DNA of 64,000 nt from Gordius sp. MW1. Taxonomy: Eukaryota; Nematomorpha; Gordioida; Gordea; Gordiidae. Under the pieces are notes generated by a model that saw only the letters and a list, made by a program, of their open reading frames with translations, had not been told where the DNA came from and did no database searches. Location of the stretch: the NCBI GenBank assembly GCA_964036665.1, contig OZ038530.1:11310501-11374500 (forward strand), given 5' to 3'. Below, in pieces: positions 12,301 through 24,237 of this stretch (positions are counted from its first letter, which is position 1; every line of letters begins with the position of its first letter). The position numbers were made by a program, and so were the translations under genes.

Positions 12301-15300
12301 ACACGACAAATCTTAATTTCAACCACTGAGATCAATCAAGTTAACACTCATCGATTTCAACAAAAATCGTCCTATTTTAAGTTTAATAATAAATTTAATT
12401 TCAAGACTCATTGCAAAAATAGGCTCAAAGCGGTTCCCATTGAAAATATTTGTAAAACAGTGTTAACACGTCAAAAACATTTTTTTGCTTTAGATCTAAT
12501 TAAGGTAATAGTTTTATTAATTTTGTCCATGAGCGTAGCCAGGTGTTGGATTAGGAAGGGGGGGGGGGGAAACGTTTAAAAGTTTAATTGGGGGGGGAGG
12601 GCAAAAAATACTTTTTTTTTAATTTTCAAGGGTTTTTGCATTGAAACATTTTTTTGGCCATTTAAAGGGGGGGGGGGGGCGGCCGCGCCCCCCCGCTACG
12701 CTCATGATTTTGCCCGAATATCGATTTACAGGTGCAAAATCGCCTTTTCAAGACACCGTGTAATTGAATTAATACTTTGAGTTGACAAGTTTCATCCGTA
12801 GGTCTTGCAGCGATTTCAGCAATCTCGGGTATTCCCCCTCACAAATTTGCTTGAGCATCGTGTATTGCTTCTTCTGACTACAATGGCGTGCCATAATTTC
12901 TTCGGACAGCGCAGTATCTAAGCGGCTTAAAAAGGCCTCGAAAACATTATCGATATCTCCGTTTTCCTAAATAGACAATTTTCAAATTTCTAAAAATTAG
13001 CAGAATCATATTGCTTAAAAGTTTTTAGGTCACAGTTTAATTAGTTACGATTTGTCAAAAAGCGACTCGATCTTAATTTTTAAAACTAGCGGTAAAACGA
13101 AAGGGGGGAAGACCTAAATATGCGCCAAATCACAAAATAAATCACGATATGAAAACCGAAAAGATAATATAGGGAAATTAAATATATACATGTTACAAGA
13201 AAAAATTACAAAAGCAGCTTTTTATAAGAAAAATACGCCCTTCGGGCGTAACTGGGGGCTTCGCCCCCAGACCCCCTTGGGGGCTTCGCCCCCAAACCCC
13301 CTGCTGCGAGAATGCCTATAGGGAAAAGGATAATTGCTAGGGTTTCCCCCTTGACTACTCCCATGCTTTACACAACATAAAAATCTACTTTTTTGTAAAA
13401 AAAAAATAAAATTCATTTAAATTTAAAACCTCAATTTTACTCGCCGTTTTATAACGTATGTTTTGCATGTGATAAAAATTTAAAGAAGAAAAAGATAGTA
13501 TTTTTTTTAATTTGGCAGAAGCTGGCTATGTAACAAGGGATTGTTTTGTAAAATGAAATGTGAACATTAAAAAAATCAAATATACTTTAAAAATTCTATT
13601 ATTAATTCAAAAATCCATATTGTCGTAAAGAATGTTTCCAGTTATAACAACAATAATCCTCGTCTAGGTTAGGCTTTCTTTAGTGTATTACTAATTTTAT
13701 ATTAATTTATTTGCTAAAATATAAAAGGCAAGGAGGGGGTTATAAAAATAACCAGGCCAATTGATGAACCTTAAATTAAATTCTGGCTACTACTATTAAT
13801 ATTAAACTATTGGTATTCTCTTCCATATATAAATCTTTTCAATATCCATGTAAATATGATGACGTATTATGCATGTTTAATGTTATTACTACACACTAAA
13901 CTCGGCATAAATAAATATACGCCCGAGAATGCCAATATTGTGAAATAATCTTCATCTCCTCCACTCCCGCCCCCTAGCGGTGGGCGGATAAGAGAGGAAG
14001 ATAGGGGTAGGGGTTTAACCTTGGCATAGCGCCATTGAAAAAAAAATCAATATAAAATATACTCCACTACTATAATAAAATTGAAATATATGGTAAGCAA
14101 AGGTTGGCATCAATTCTCTTAATCGCTATCCCGCATTTATTATTAATAAGATATGTTAATTTTAATATCTACCCATGATTTTACATTGCCACTTAATTTA
14201 TAATCTAGATTATTTAACGTTGAATTGATAGATATTTAAAAAATAGCCGGTTAACGTGTATTTATACACCGTTTCAAATAGTTCCCAAAATAACTAATAT
14301 TTGTGGTCCAATATATTAAAAATATGATTATTAAATCCTTAAATTCGGATGTTTGCAAAATGTAATAAGGGTTAGGGTTAGATTTAGTGTTTGCATCTAG
14401 TTGCGTATTACATTAGTTTTTATGGCCTTTAGTGATTATGGGTCCGAATCGTGAAATGCAGTAAATTAATAAATTGGGTAAATCACTAAGTTTAAAAACG
14501 GGTATATGTGCCAAAATTCAAAAATATTTAAAATTAGGCGTGTAACAAACATTATTTTATAAAACATCACAATGTTAAGATTTTGCAGAATTGTTGGGAG
14601 AAATTTTTTGTTGAATTTGAACAATTTTTAATTAAAAAAATCAGAACAAAATTTTAACAGCAATAGAAGATTCTAATATACATGCTATTATTAATATAGG
14701 TATATAAAAGTGAGATAATCGTTATATATCATTGATTAAGCCGTTAATAAGTGTAGGGACACAGGGACCCATATCAGTAAAGGCATAGGGTTCTGTAGGG
14801 GGTGGGGCACAGGGTAATTATCAATGTTAACAAATTCAAAAACGAAAATTAAAATTTCGATTCACAATTTAGTCAATGGTCATTTTTTTCCAATGGGCAG
14901 TTCCAACAGATGGTCTATAAATCATGTTAGCCAATAAAAACGAAAAAAAAATTTTTGATTCACATTTTGACCAATGGTCATTTTTTTCCAATGGTCAGCA
15001 GCCAGTACACGTTAAAAGTCGATATAAATACATAAGAGTCAAAACAAAAATAAAAAAAAATTTCGATTCACACTTTGGCCAATGGTCATTTTTTTGCATT
15101 GGTCAGCAGCCAGGACACGGTAAAAGTGGATATAAATTCATAAGAGTCAAAAAAAAACAAAACAAAAAAATTTTCGAATCACATTTTGGCCAATGGTCAT
15201 TTTTTTAATTGGTCAGTACCAACAGATGGTCTATAAATCAATGTTAGCAAAAAAAAGAAAAAAAAATTTTCGATTCACATTTTGACCAATGGTCATTTTT

Positions 15301-18300
15301 TTCATTGGTCAGCACCCAACGGACGGCCAAAACGTCTTATTATCAATGGTAGTACTAGTAACAAGAACAATCATAATGGTCGAAAAAAAACGAAATAAAC
15401 TTGGATTCACATTTTGGCCAATGGTCATTTTTTCCATCGGTCAGCAGCCAACGGACGGCCAAAAAGTCTTATTATCAATGGTAGTAACAAGAACAATCAT
15501 AATAGTCGAAAAAAAACGAAAAAATAAACTTGGATTCACATTTTGGCCAATGGTCATTTTTTTCCATTGGTGAGCAGCCAACGGACGGCCAAAAAGTCTT
15601 ATTATCAATGGTAGTAACAGGAACCATCATAATAGTCGAAAAAAAACGAAAAAATAAACTTGGATTCACATTTTGGCCAATGGTCATTTTTTTCATTGGT
15701 CAGCACCCAACGGACGGCCAAAAAGTCTTATTATTAATGGTAGTAACAAGAACAATCATAAGAGTCAAAAAAACTCCGGGATTCGACCCCAAAAACTGGT
15801 TAAATTAATAAAAATTAAAAGTAAACAAAACAAGACATTCGGTGCGTGACATCCACGTTCGGTGCGAACGCCGAATGGCGGACGCCGAATAGGCGGACAA
15901 ACAAAATGGAAAGTGATCCCATAAATTGCATAGCAATTAATATATAATTTTTAGTCAAAAGGCACAAGCCTTACGTCTAGGTGCATAGTATTCATTTCAT
16001 CCACGTTAGGGGCAAATGTGTCTTTTTTCTTCGAGATGACCAATTGCACGTGTGCTGCCGCAATTATGGTTTCGTATACCGTGTCTCGCAAAAACTTTTC
16101 CCAAGATGACCAAAATATCCCCTTCAATTCGTTAGCCGATTGGCCATCAATACTACCGCTTGATCGGTTATCTAAACCAAAATATCCAAGCTGTAAAATT
16201 TATTTTACCCAGCCGCCACATTTAAAATAGTTTTACTAAGGTCCGCCCTCTAAACTACAAATTTTTCAATAAATAACACAAAATAATAATTCCTTTAAAT
16301 TATGTGATGGGCAACTGCACTGGGTGCTTTGTAAAGCTTACAAAACTTTCAAGGAATCGCGCGCGAGGTACAATGACTACAATCGTTTTCCATATTGAAA
16401 AGCACATTTTTGGGAAATAACATCAACAGTTTATTTATATTAAGCTGAATATTAGTGTTATACAAACGAATTTTGTTTGGTCGATCTTTGGTTTTAGTCG
16501 ACTAGAAATAGACCGACCAATGATTTTGGTCTGTTCATGTTTAGTCGACTAAAACCAAAGGTCGACTAAACAAAACCCAGCTGTTCTTACAACACTACTG
16601 AATGTCCAAAGAGCGTTACACTTATTCTTAGTGCGATAAAAACGTGTTATAATCATAGGCTACATAGACTGCTCATCACGGTATAAAATGTGTGTGTTTT
16701 TTTCCGCCATTTTGATGAACACTACCGTCCTATACCACATAATGGCGTTTTGCGCTGTGCCGTTTTGTTCGAACAGGAGAGGTAAAAAAAAATGGTTTTG
16801 ATTCCATAAATAAGTAAGATATTACAAAATATATGATATTTTTAAAAAATTTTAATATCATTACTGTTTTTACATTTTTAATTTTTATGAAATGTGTCAA
16901 TAATAAATTTTAAAAAATATCATATATTTTGTAATATCTTACTTATTTATGGAATCAAAACCTTTTTTCTTTACCTATCCTGTTTGAACAAAACGGTACA
17001 GCGCAAAACGCCATTATGTGATATAGGACGGTAGTGTTATTCAAAATGGAGGCAAATTTCACACACAATTTGCCATATGGAACATATAACATGGGCAGTC
17101 TATGTAGTCTATGGTTATAATTGACCAAAAAACGGGGTAAAAAGCTGTACTTGCCTAAATGTCAAGTAAGCCACCGGTTCAAACCATAATTTTAACCTTG
17201 TTCCTATATCTATACTAAATTTAGGTAATAAAACCTTACAATCCTTAATACGCTCTACACGGTCAACTTCAATTAATCACTACAACTTAATATAGACTGT
17301 CAAATTAAATAACAAATCTATGGTTTTTAACTGTAAATAAGCCCCCAAAATCTTCTATAGCACCTCTGATCAATTACCTCAAACTATAAGATCGAACGAG
17401 GTCGGCTATTACTTCACTTTGGCAGTTTGTGACCCTTTTAGGCGGCAAATATCAAATTGCCAATTTTTCAAAGCCAAAAACATATTAAAGATCTTAGCCG
17501 TATTATACCATGCCATTTCAAATTTATATTTAGATTTATATAATGACTATATAAAATCATGATTTTCTTTTTTTGCCATTACTTTTAGTTTCATCCACGT
17601 TTATTTCAACTCGCTTTAAAATTCCTCCCACCATGTCTGGAAAAACAGAGCACATTAGAGTTCATTAATAATACATCGCTCTCTCCTTTCACTTAATCTC
17701 TCCCCATCTCCTCCACTCCCGCCCAACGTTTATATTATACCTTATCATTGATTAAAAAATCCGCTTATATTCTACCAAATTCGTTGCCTGGGTAAACCAA
17801 ATAAACACACAATCCATTATTCCCTCCAACTAGTGTTGCAAAAACGGCTGGGTTTGGATTGGTCGGCCTATGGTTTTAGTCGACTAAACATAAACAGATC
17901 AAATATTTGTTGGTCTGTTTTTCTTGGTCGACCACTAGGCTTAGTCGAAATTTAAAAAACAGACCAGAATCGACCGTTAGTCTTAGTAAAACCAAATGTC
18001 GACCAAACAAAACCCAGCCGTTTTTACAACACTACCTTCAACCCTCATAGGCCATACCTTTCAACCACCCGGGGCTAGACTGTCCCTCCCTAATACTAAG
18101 ATGCAACTAAGGAAGAGAACCGGTTTTTACCAATAGTTTAACAATTACTTTGCGACCGCCTTCGATCCGTATTAGATTCCCCCTCTTTCGGATCCCATCC
18201 CGAAAGGCCTCTCAGGTGAAGGCTCAGTATCCGCTCTTGGGATTCGATGGTTAAGGATTTGAAGTCTTCTCCGTCGTCAACTACCATATCCAAGCAGGCC

Positions 18301-20564
18301 ACGAGCTTGTCGTGGAAGTGTCGGAGGTAGCATTTGTCAAAGAGAGCGTTTATTACGACGCGAAGTTGCCCAAATTGCTGGAATATCTGCAAGGCATTAC
18401 CCGTCTGACCCAAGTTCTAAGCAGTCACATTATTAACGTTAATTAGTGTGTGTAACGTCAAAACCGTTTAATTGCAAAGCCTTAGCCTAAAAAAAATTCG
18501 CGATTAACCGATATTTCGCGATTAAACGTGGAAAAAAAAGTAGGACTCGAAAATGTTTGTGAAAATCCGATATTGTACTATTAAGCAATTTGTCAATAAA
18601 CGATGTTTTTGTTATTATCGTTTAAAAAAAAACAAAATGGCGGTTAACTTCGCGATTAAAAGATTTTCGCGATAATCCGATTTGCGATTAAGAAGTTGCG
18701 ACTGTATGTATTGCAAAAAAAAGTTCTTATTAATTAAAACATCCATTCAATTATTGCTTCAAAAGCATACGAACGACATGTCAAATGTGATTAACTTTGA
18801 AAGATCATTAAAATTAATCATATTTAGTTTGGAAGTTAAATCTTTTGAGTCATTCAATCAAATCAACCTTTGACTCCAAAGCCTCAAAAATTATTTAAAA
18901 AAATAGGAAAGATTATAATCGCGTATCTTTTTTCATATGACATAAAATTGGCAAAACTTTACGTAAGTATAATTTAATTGCTCAAATATTTAAAAGAATT
19001 AATTTTAATAATTGTTTCAAACTTTGCACAAATTATTAATTATAAGGGTAAAATTTACTTATTCCTATTTCCAACACAAAACGAGAAATAAATTATAATA
19101 ATTTTCAAACCCGTTCAAGATGTGTAGACTTAATTTAAAAAGTAACCCTAAATTTTTGATGTTTTAACGCTTTAAATTAAAGTTTGGCTCTAGAAAATTT
19201 AATAGTTTTAATTTTTAACATACGTATTGTGCTCAACTATTTGATTTAGTATAAAACTTAACTACAATTTATAAGGTATTTATAGTGATACTTGGCTTAA
19301 TGGCTAATATTCGATTTTAATATTGAATAGCTTTGGGTGCTAGATTGCCTTTATAGATCAAGATAGAGTTAATAATTTATCATAGATATGTCATTAATAT
19401 TTAAAAATTGCAGCAGAATCTCAAAAAATTAAGTAGATATCATTTAATAAATAAAAATTATTATTTGTATAATTCCTTTACTAAACTACAAAAGTAGGTA
19501 ATTATAAATAACTAACATTTAGTTCATCATTTAAACTTACCTTATTAATAATACCCATGACTAATAAATTTTGCCCCCTATCCTGTATGATTTGCTTGAA
19601 AGATTGCATTTGCTGAAGATCTTGGGTGACATCTTTGATATTGGTAAGCCTTTCATCTTTGGATAACAAAATTTCTACATTTTTCAAAAAAAAATGGTCA
19701 AATATATGTCAAAAATTTATCATAATTTTGCTAAAAATCAATAATAATAAAATATTCGTAAATATTATTTAAGTATGATCAAACCCAAATATTTATTTTT
19801 ACTCTAATAAATATCATAAAATATAAGTGATACCAATTTCTTTGATATTTAGAGCTGCTTTTGCAATATCTTTAATATCACCATTGAGCAATTCTGTGGA
19901 TTTACCAAAAAGTGCTTTAAATCGATGGTAATGGCGAAGAATATCACATGTATTCTAAAAAATTTAAAAAGAATAATTAATATTAACATAATATTTTGAT
20001 TATATAATAATAAAGCCAACTAATTAAGTCAATATTAATATACTTAATAAACACATTTACTTTGAGGTTAGATAATTGTATAGTTAAGGCCTCAATTGTC
20101 ATATAAGGGTCATAGATTTTTGATTTTAACCTAGTAATATAAAAAAAGCTTTAGTATCACAATACCTGTTAGATAATTCCTTCAGGCAGTTAATCCTTTC
20201 TTTAACCTTCAAAAATTTGCACTCCATTTCATTTATAACAAAAGTTTGAGACAAAAGTTCATCATAATTGTTAGACAGCTAAATTAAACATGGTTTAATA
20301 TAAAACAGCTCAAAGGATTTATAATGGCGGTGTAAATCAGTTTTAATTATTTCGCACAGATGTTAATAATGGATTCATATAAATTTTAAACTTTACTTGA
20401 TTGTGCAATTTTCGATCCAAAGTATTTATGGTTAATGAAAGCTTTTCGATTTGTTCTACATAATCTCCATCTTTTAAAATATTTCCAATATGTTTTTTTA
20501 TATCAAAATCAGGGCTTAGTAAGTCAACTATGCACATTGTATTATCATAAAATTTATTTACCAT
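6315..20564 (-). CDS. COG5: Conserved oligomeric Golgi complex subunit 5 (complete, 13 exons)
   Basis: Exons (transcript order): 20397-20564, 20166-20278, 20061-20130, 19834-19954, 19541-19674, 18149-18416, 15975-16171, 12776-12966, 11736-11918, 10443-10628, 9589-9643, 7852-7982, 6315-7368. All have GT/AG borders, phases agree throughout, and the total is 956 codons plus stop. COG5 belongs to lobe B of the COG tether, which brings retrograde vesicles to Golgi cisternae. Landmarks: DLLSPDFDIKKHI near the N-terminus, LDRKLHNQ at the end of exon 1, GQTGNALQIFQQFGQL, GIFWSSWEKF in exon 7, CEGEYPRLLK, SLARLFDPVNVLF, VKCEQRL in the 55-nt exon 11, and the C-terminal ASPYMKEFLDFV, SLLRPLNNAGRQKIASDC and FHPAYPVLMKLIEKYS. 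Start: the ATG in frame at 20564; an upstream out-of-frame ATG lies near 20583. Human COG5 is about 840 aa; the extra length is mainly an insertion after exon 6 and the long last exon. Intron 2 is only 35 nt, while introns 5-7 and 11 exceed 1 kb and hold MITEs. Confidence 0.93.
10052..10179. repeat. Small palindromic MITE in COG5 intron
   Basis: Perfect 26-bp terminal inverted repeats beginning CTGAATATTGTTGTATAAAA. The TIR end GTATAAAAACGGTG resembles that of the TAGTGTTG family at 16453 and 17831, so the two may be related. No coding content. Confidence 0.75.
12529..12706. repeat. GC-homopolymer MITE, CATGRGCGTAGCC family
   Basis: Starts CCATGAGCGTAGCCAGG and ends with its inverse, CGCTACGCTCATG. 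Inside are runs of G and a TTTTTTTAATTTTCAAGGG block shared with copies at 30989-31626 and 60006-60184. Lies in COG5 intron 8. Confidence 0.75.
13234..13295. repeat. Cluster of three GC-rich stem-loops in AT-rich intron
   Basis: Three perfect hairpins in a row: TACGCCC-TTC-GGGCGTA (13234-13250), CTGGGGGC-TTC-GCCCCCAG (13252-13270) and TTGGGGGC-TTC-GCCCCCAA (13277-13295). All share the loop TTC. The surroundings are very AT-rich (COG5 intron 7). Origin unknown. Confidence 0.85.
14340..15941 (+). repeat. Tandem-array element, copy A (~8 units of 97-131 bp)
   Basis: Units begin near 14862, 14959, 15067, 15175, 15272, 15402, 15533 and 15662. Each contains CACATTTTGGCCAATGG followed by TCATTTTTT, CAGCAGCCAACGGACGGCC and, in the 3' units, TATTATCAATGGTAGTAAC. 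The left flank has AAGGGTTAGGGTTAGATT and a TTGCAGAATTGTTGGGAGA block. The right end carries CCCATAAATTGCATAGCAA. The same arrangement occurs reversed at 27480-29040. Long ORFs here come from the repeat period and are not genes. Lies in COG5 intron 7. Left boundary uncertain. Confidence 0.8.
16453..16597. repeat. Palindromic MITE, TAGTGTTG/GTCGAC family, copy 1
   Basis: Begins TAGTGTTATACAAACG and ends AACACTA, with inverted TTTTGTTTGGTCGA ... GTCGACTAAACAAAA arms and TTTAGTCGACTAAAACC inside. The TA at each end is a possible target duplication. Related copies at 17831 and 29498. In COG5 intron 6. Confidence 0.75.
16646..17121. repeat. Foldback element with ~210-bp arms
   Basis: Outer ends TTATAATCATAGGCTACATA and its inverse. 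The arms pair nearly along their whole length, including CACTACCGTCCTATA, CATAATGGCGTTTTGCGC and AATAAGTAAGATATTACAAA, around a loop near 16857-16910. It carries no ORF. In COG5 intron 6, so the pre-mRNA could form a hairpin about 200 bp long. Confidence 0.85.
17550..17710. repeat. Fragment related to the 25.3-26.2 kb foldback element
   Basis: CCATGTCTGGAAAA, ACATTAGAGT and the CT-rich CTCTCTCCTTTCAC match, in order, the segment at 25546-25615. The related motif CTCCTCCACTCCCGCCC also occurs near 13955. Decayed copy in COG5 intron 6. Confidence 0.6.
17831..18034. repeat. Palindromic MITE, TAGTGTTG/GTCGAC family, copy 2
   Basis: TAGTGTTGCAAAAACGGCTG at the left end pairs with CAGCCGTTTTTACAACACTA at the right. 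Interior GTCGACTAAAC, TTGGTCGACCA. Probable TA target duplication, in COG5 intron 6, about 115 bp from the donor of exon 6. Confidence 0.8.
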
Positions 20565-20665
20565 CCAAATTTGAATCAAGCATTCTTAGCATGCACGCTT
20601 AGCACGCTTGAATATGGAGTAGGCTTTTAAATGGTCGCGGTCATTAAAATGAATGATGATATGTC

Positions 20666-20924
20666 GGTACCGAGTCAAACGTTTTCAAGTGAAACGTTAT
20701 AAAACACCTAAAAATAACTAAAAATAACTAAAAATAACAAAAAGTAACTAAAAATTTCTATAAAAATTATGATATAAGCTTTTAATTTAGGTAGATCTGA
20801 AGGTTTCATACATAATTGGGGTTCTCTATAATAGGGGTAGGGTTATGGTTAAGGTTAGGGTAAGGTTTTAGTTATTTTTAGGTGTTTTATAACGTTTGGC
20901 CTTGATAACGTTTGACCCCGATTC
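20666..20924. repeat. MITE with 8-bp target duplication just upstream of COG5
   Basis: Flanked by GATATGTC at 20658-20665 and 20925-20932. Terminal inverted repeats of about 55 bp: GGTACCGAGTCAAACGTTTT and AACGTTATAAAACACCTAAA, with the inverse at the right end. The interior has a run of degenerate telomere-like units (GGTTAGGGTAAGG region, 20835-20870). An 8-bp duplication fits hAT-type movement. It lies about 95 bp upstream of the COG5 start codon. Confidence 0.85.
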
Positions 20925-21549
20925 GATATGTCTCCTGATGTTTATCTATTCTTATTAAGTGCTGTTTAATGGCCCAAAATAGTTAGAGTCCACATGCTAT
21001 TTGCAATAACTATTGAAGACATACTAAAGTATACGGGTTTCTTAATAAAACTATGGATAATTAAATTAGTACTTTAAAGGTTTCGCTCATTTCGAGTATG
21101 TTATACATTAAATTCTGATATCATTAATGTCAAGCAATGTCAAGCAAAGGGGGAGGTGGGGGGGGGGGAATAATGTTTTCCCGGAGTTATATGGAAAACC
21201 TCAATAATATAATGATATAATAGGCTCTTGTTAGTATTGCGCTTATAGAAATTGTTAAAACTCAATTATTTGTAATTCAAATCAAACTATGATTTCATAC
21301 TATTTTTGCATAGATTAATTGCGTGTTAAGGTGAAAAGAATTTAGTTTTAAATTCTTTCTTTAAAAAACTACCTCAACTCCTATAATAGAAGAGAATGAT
21401 GCTAATACAAACCAAATTTTAATAATAAAGGTGATTAGTAATTAATTTTTTAGCGTCCAACGTGCTTATCTATACTTACTTAAGATTTCTTGTTTTTAGA
21501 AAATGCGAATTTTAATACTATTATAATAATTAATACTAGTAATCCGGAA

Positions 21550-22320
21550 AACCCGAAAAATTTCTCGGTCTCGTCTCGTCTCGAAAAACCGAGACAGGAC
21601 GAGAATTCGAAAAACTGACGCGATATCGAGACGAGTATTATGATGTCGAGATTAGACGATTCGAGTTTTTTTGGTGAGATATCGGCCTTTTATTGATATT
21701 TTAGTAATTGGGGTGTATTTCAATTCGCATAATTTACATTTAAGATATTAAATGTAATTTAATATGATTGTAATATATTGGATATTAAAAAACACCTAAG
21801 TAGAGAAAATATTAAATATATTTTTGCAAAAAATTTAAAATTTAACAATTTGAGTTTATTTATCAGTAAGGGGTATGTGAATAATTTAATAATAAATTTA
21901 TAACATATTTGTATGCATAGAATTATTAAATATTACAATAGGCTTAGAATGAGTTCTGACGGAGTATATAAATATTACTAAATCATATTTGAATTTCGCA
22001 GTTTCTCATCCTGCATGATGCGGTTATTATCTATTGGTGGTCAATGAGTTTGAATGATTATGCAAGTTAAGCTAAGGTGGCTCGTGATATTTTGAGCACC
22101 CTGGCGTCATTTGTGCCTGCCCAACGATTTCAAAAGTACAATTGAGTATTTGATGACATGACACCGTGATAGATTAAATCATGAGTTTAGAAGTTTTTAT
22201 ACTTCTACTAATAGTATACCTCACAAATTTTTGAACCTTACTAAGTATGAAAATACATTGTTTTGTCATATGCATTAATTTTCACATTATAAATAGGGTT
22301 TGCCTGTGCAATCGAATTTA
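21550..22320. repeat. TCTCG-rich repeat relic, copy 1
   Basis: CTCGGTCTCGTCTCGTCTCG and related CGAGAC units, then AT-rich sequence, then GCACCCTGGCGTC ... TGTGCCTGCCCAAC and TAAATCATGAGTTTA. The same order of blocks appears at 38640-39340, and TCGAGAC units also near 41785-41890. Probably an old MITE-like element; ends not defined. Confidence 0.5.
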
Positions 22321-22456
22321 CTATAATTTCTATAATTGTGGCAAATGTGCAATATAAAATAATTATACACTAATTTAAACTGCACTAGATAAATAATTTA
22401 ATGGCAAAGTTAGTTTGAATCAGCATTTTGAATGGCAAGTTCCGAGGTGAACATGT

Positions 22457-22717
22457 ATGCTACCACGAATCCCTATGATTCCCCCATATGTGCCGATTGA
22501 ATTAAAACGCAATAAATTTCCAATTCGGTTGGCATTCGCAATGACAATCAATAAGGCGCAAGGCTAAACGATGTCTATTTGTAGCTTAGATTTTCCCACA
22601 CCATGCTTTTCTCACGGACAGCTATATGTGGCATGTTCTCGTGTGGGTAAACCATCCAGTTTGTTTGTGTTGCCTAAAGATGAACTACCCAAAAATATTA
22701 TATACCATCGCACTTAG
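22457..22717 (+). pseudogene. Helitron helicase C-terminal remnant
   Basis: A reading frame of 86 codons with one in-frame stop (TAA after NKAQG) reads IPMIPPYVPIELKRNKFPIR, LAFAMTINKAQG, then PCFSHGQLYVACSRVGKPSS and KNIIYHRT. These are the last motifs of the PIF1-like (SF1) helicase of Helitron RepHel proteins: the arginine-finger region, motif V (TINKAQG) and motif VI (YVACSRV). RepHel drives rolling-circle transposition. Only the C-terminal ~85 residues remain. A Helitron-like 3' end (GGCCGGGCACAGCTAG) lies downstream at 23538. Confidence 0.85.
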
Positions 22718-23538
22718 AGATTGAATTATTGATTAATCTTTATAATTTGATGTATATATAGGTGTCAAAATTGATTTAATAAAGTACAAAGAATGAAATT
22801 GATATATGATTAGTGTATTGTTATTTTATAGACCATCATTGTCACAACGCTCCATACTTATTTCAATCATAACCACATACCCATACACTGATCTCTAGAA
22901 ATAAGCTGACCCAAATTCTTTCATATATTTCCTATTGATAGGTATCTTATTTAGCCAGATATTAAGGCTAATAATGATTGTGGCAAGGCAATATTGTGCG
23001 GAAATGGGAGAAAATTCGATTTTTTTTTTAAAACTTTAATTTTTTAAATCATGTTTGTAAAATAATGTTTTTTATACATTTTAATCATTCGTTTATTAAA
23101 TAATCATGATAATTTTATTTAGTGTATATGTTAGGCGGCTTAAATATTTTAAAACATAGGGAAACACTATTTCGTTGCTATCTCAAAATAAACGCGAATT
23201 TTATTTTATAAGACCAAATATCGGCATTGCTATTTGTAAATATAATTCAATTGCAACATTTGAATGTTTTCGAAATATATTAATACTTAACATTTTTATT
23301 TATTTCATTCATCTTCACAAATTATGTAGTTTGTAACTTTTAGTTTTGTATATAACATGTATTAATGACTTTATTTGTATTCCATTCTTATTTCAATCAT
23401 AACCACATACCCATACACTTATAGTATTTTCTAGAAATAAGCTGACCCAAATTCTTTCATATATTTCCTATTAATAGGTACCAACTATTTAGCCAAATAA
23501 GAAATAAGCCAAAGCAACACTTGGCCGGGCACAGCTAG
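22718..23538 (+). mobile_element. 3' flank of the decayed Helitron, with an internal direct repeat
   Basis: Two direct repeats of about 110 bp (near 22858-22965 and 23387-23500) share TATTTCAATCATAACCACAT and AAATAAGCTGACCCAAATTC. The end CACAGCTAG before a T at 23539 fits a Helitron 3' terminus, so this is probably the tail of the element whose helicase remnant ends at 22717. The 5' end was not found. Confidence 0.6.
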
Positions 23539-24099
23539 TTATATTTAAAAAATGTTAGAATCAAGCCCTTGAGTCAATAAATGAACCATTAATTATATTG
23601 TAAAGCCTCATTATCGGCGAAAAATTGTTCTCAAGATTTTGCGTAACTAATTTTCATGATTACAAATCAAGGCAAGATCACTTAGATTTAATTTAAGCGA
23701 AATTAGTTCAAGGCTTTTATATTTCAACTATTAATGTTTGTTTAAAAGAAGGCAAGATTGAGTCAATTTCTAAACATGCAAAAATAATTTGAATCGGTTA
23801 TTTTACCAAACAAACTAATATTTTGCATCAAAACTCATGAATTTTAAACATCAAAATACAGAGTTGATCTTTTGAAGTCGTTGATATAGATACATCGATT
23901 GAAGAAGAATTTATGAAACTAAAACAAATGAATTTATTTAAATTTTCTTAAAAATGGTTACCAAAATGCAATTTTTGTACCGAAACGTCTTTTTATAGTG
24001 TCCTATTTCATACTAGATGAATAGTTTTTAAGCGCAGTTGGAAGCCAATAAATTCCCTATACCTGTTTGTCACATGTCAGCTTATTTAAAAATTGGGTG

Positions 24100-24237
24100 A
24101 GGGGTGACGCTCGGCTGTCCAGCCCTGACTGCTGGGGTGAATGTGATGTATTTTACATCCTTTAAATGAAAGTGCCATGAAAGACTGAACCCGGAGCTCT
24201 TGTTTCAAAGACAAAGCCTATACCACTAGGCCTCCAT
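24100..24237 (-). repeat. tRNA-derived SINE fragment
   Basis: On the minus strand the sequence opens GGCCTAGTGGTATAGGC (A-box-like) and about 45 bp later has CCGGGTTCAGTCT (B-box-like), the spacing of a pol III promoter in a tRNA. No acceptor stem closes, so it is a SINE head rather than a tRNA gene. The body continues through ACATCACATTCACCCC to about 24100. No poly(A) tail recognised. Confidence 0.55.

Noticed and set aside
14862-15800. CRISPR-like array or long ORFs in the tandem repeats
   Set aside because: Units are 97-131 bp with no unique spacers, the setting is eukaryotic, and the ORFs follow the repeat period.
24182-24237. Functional tRNA gene
   Set aside because: A- and B-box-like motifs are present, but no cloverleaf or acceptor stem closes.
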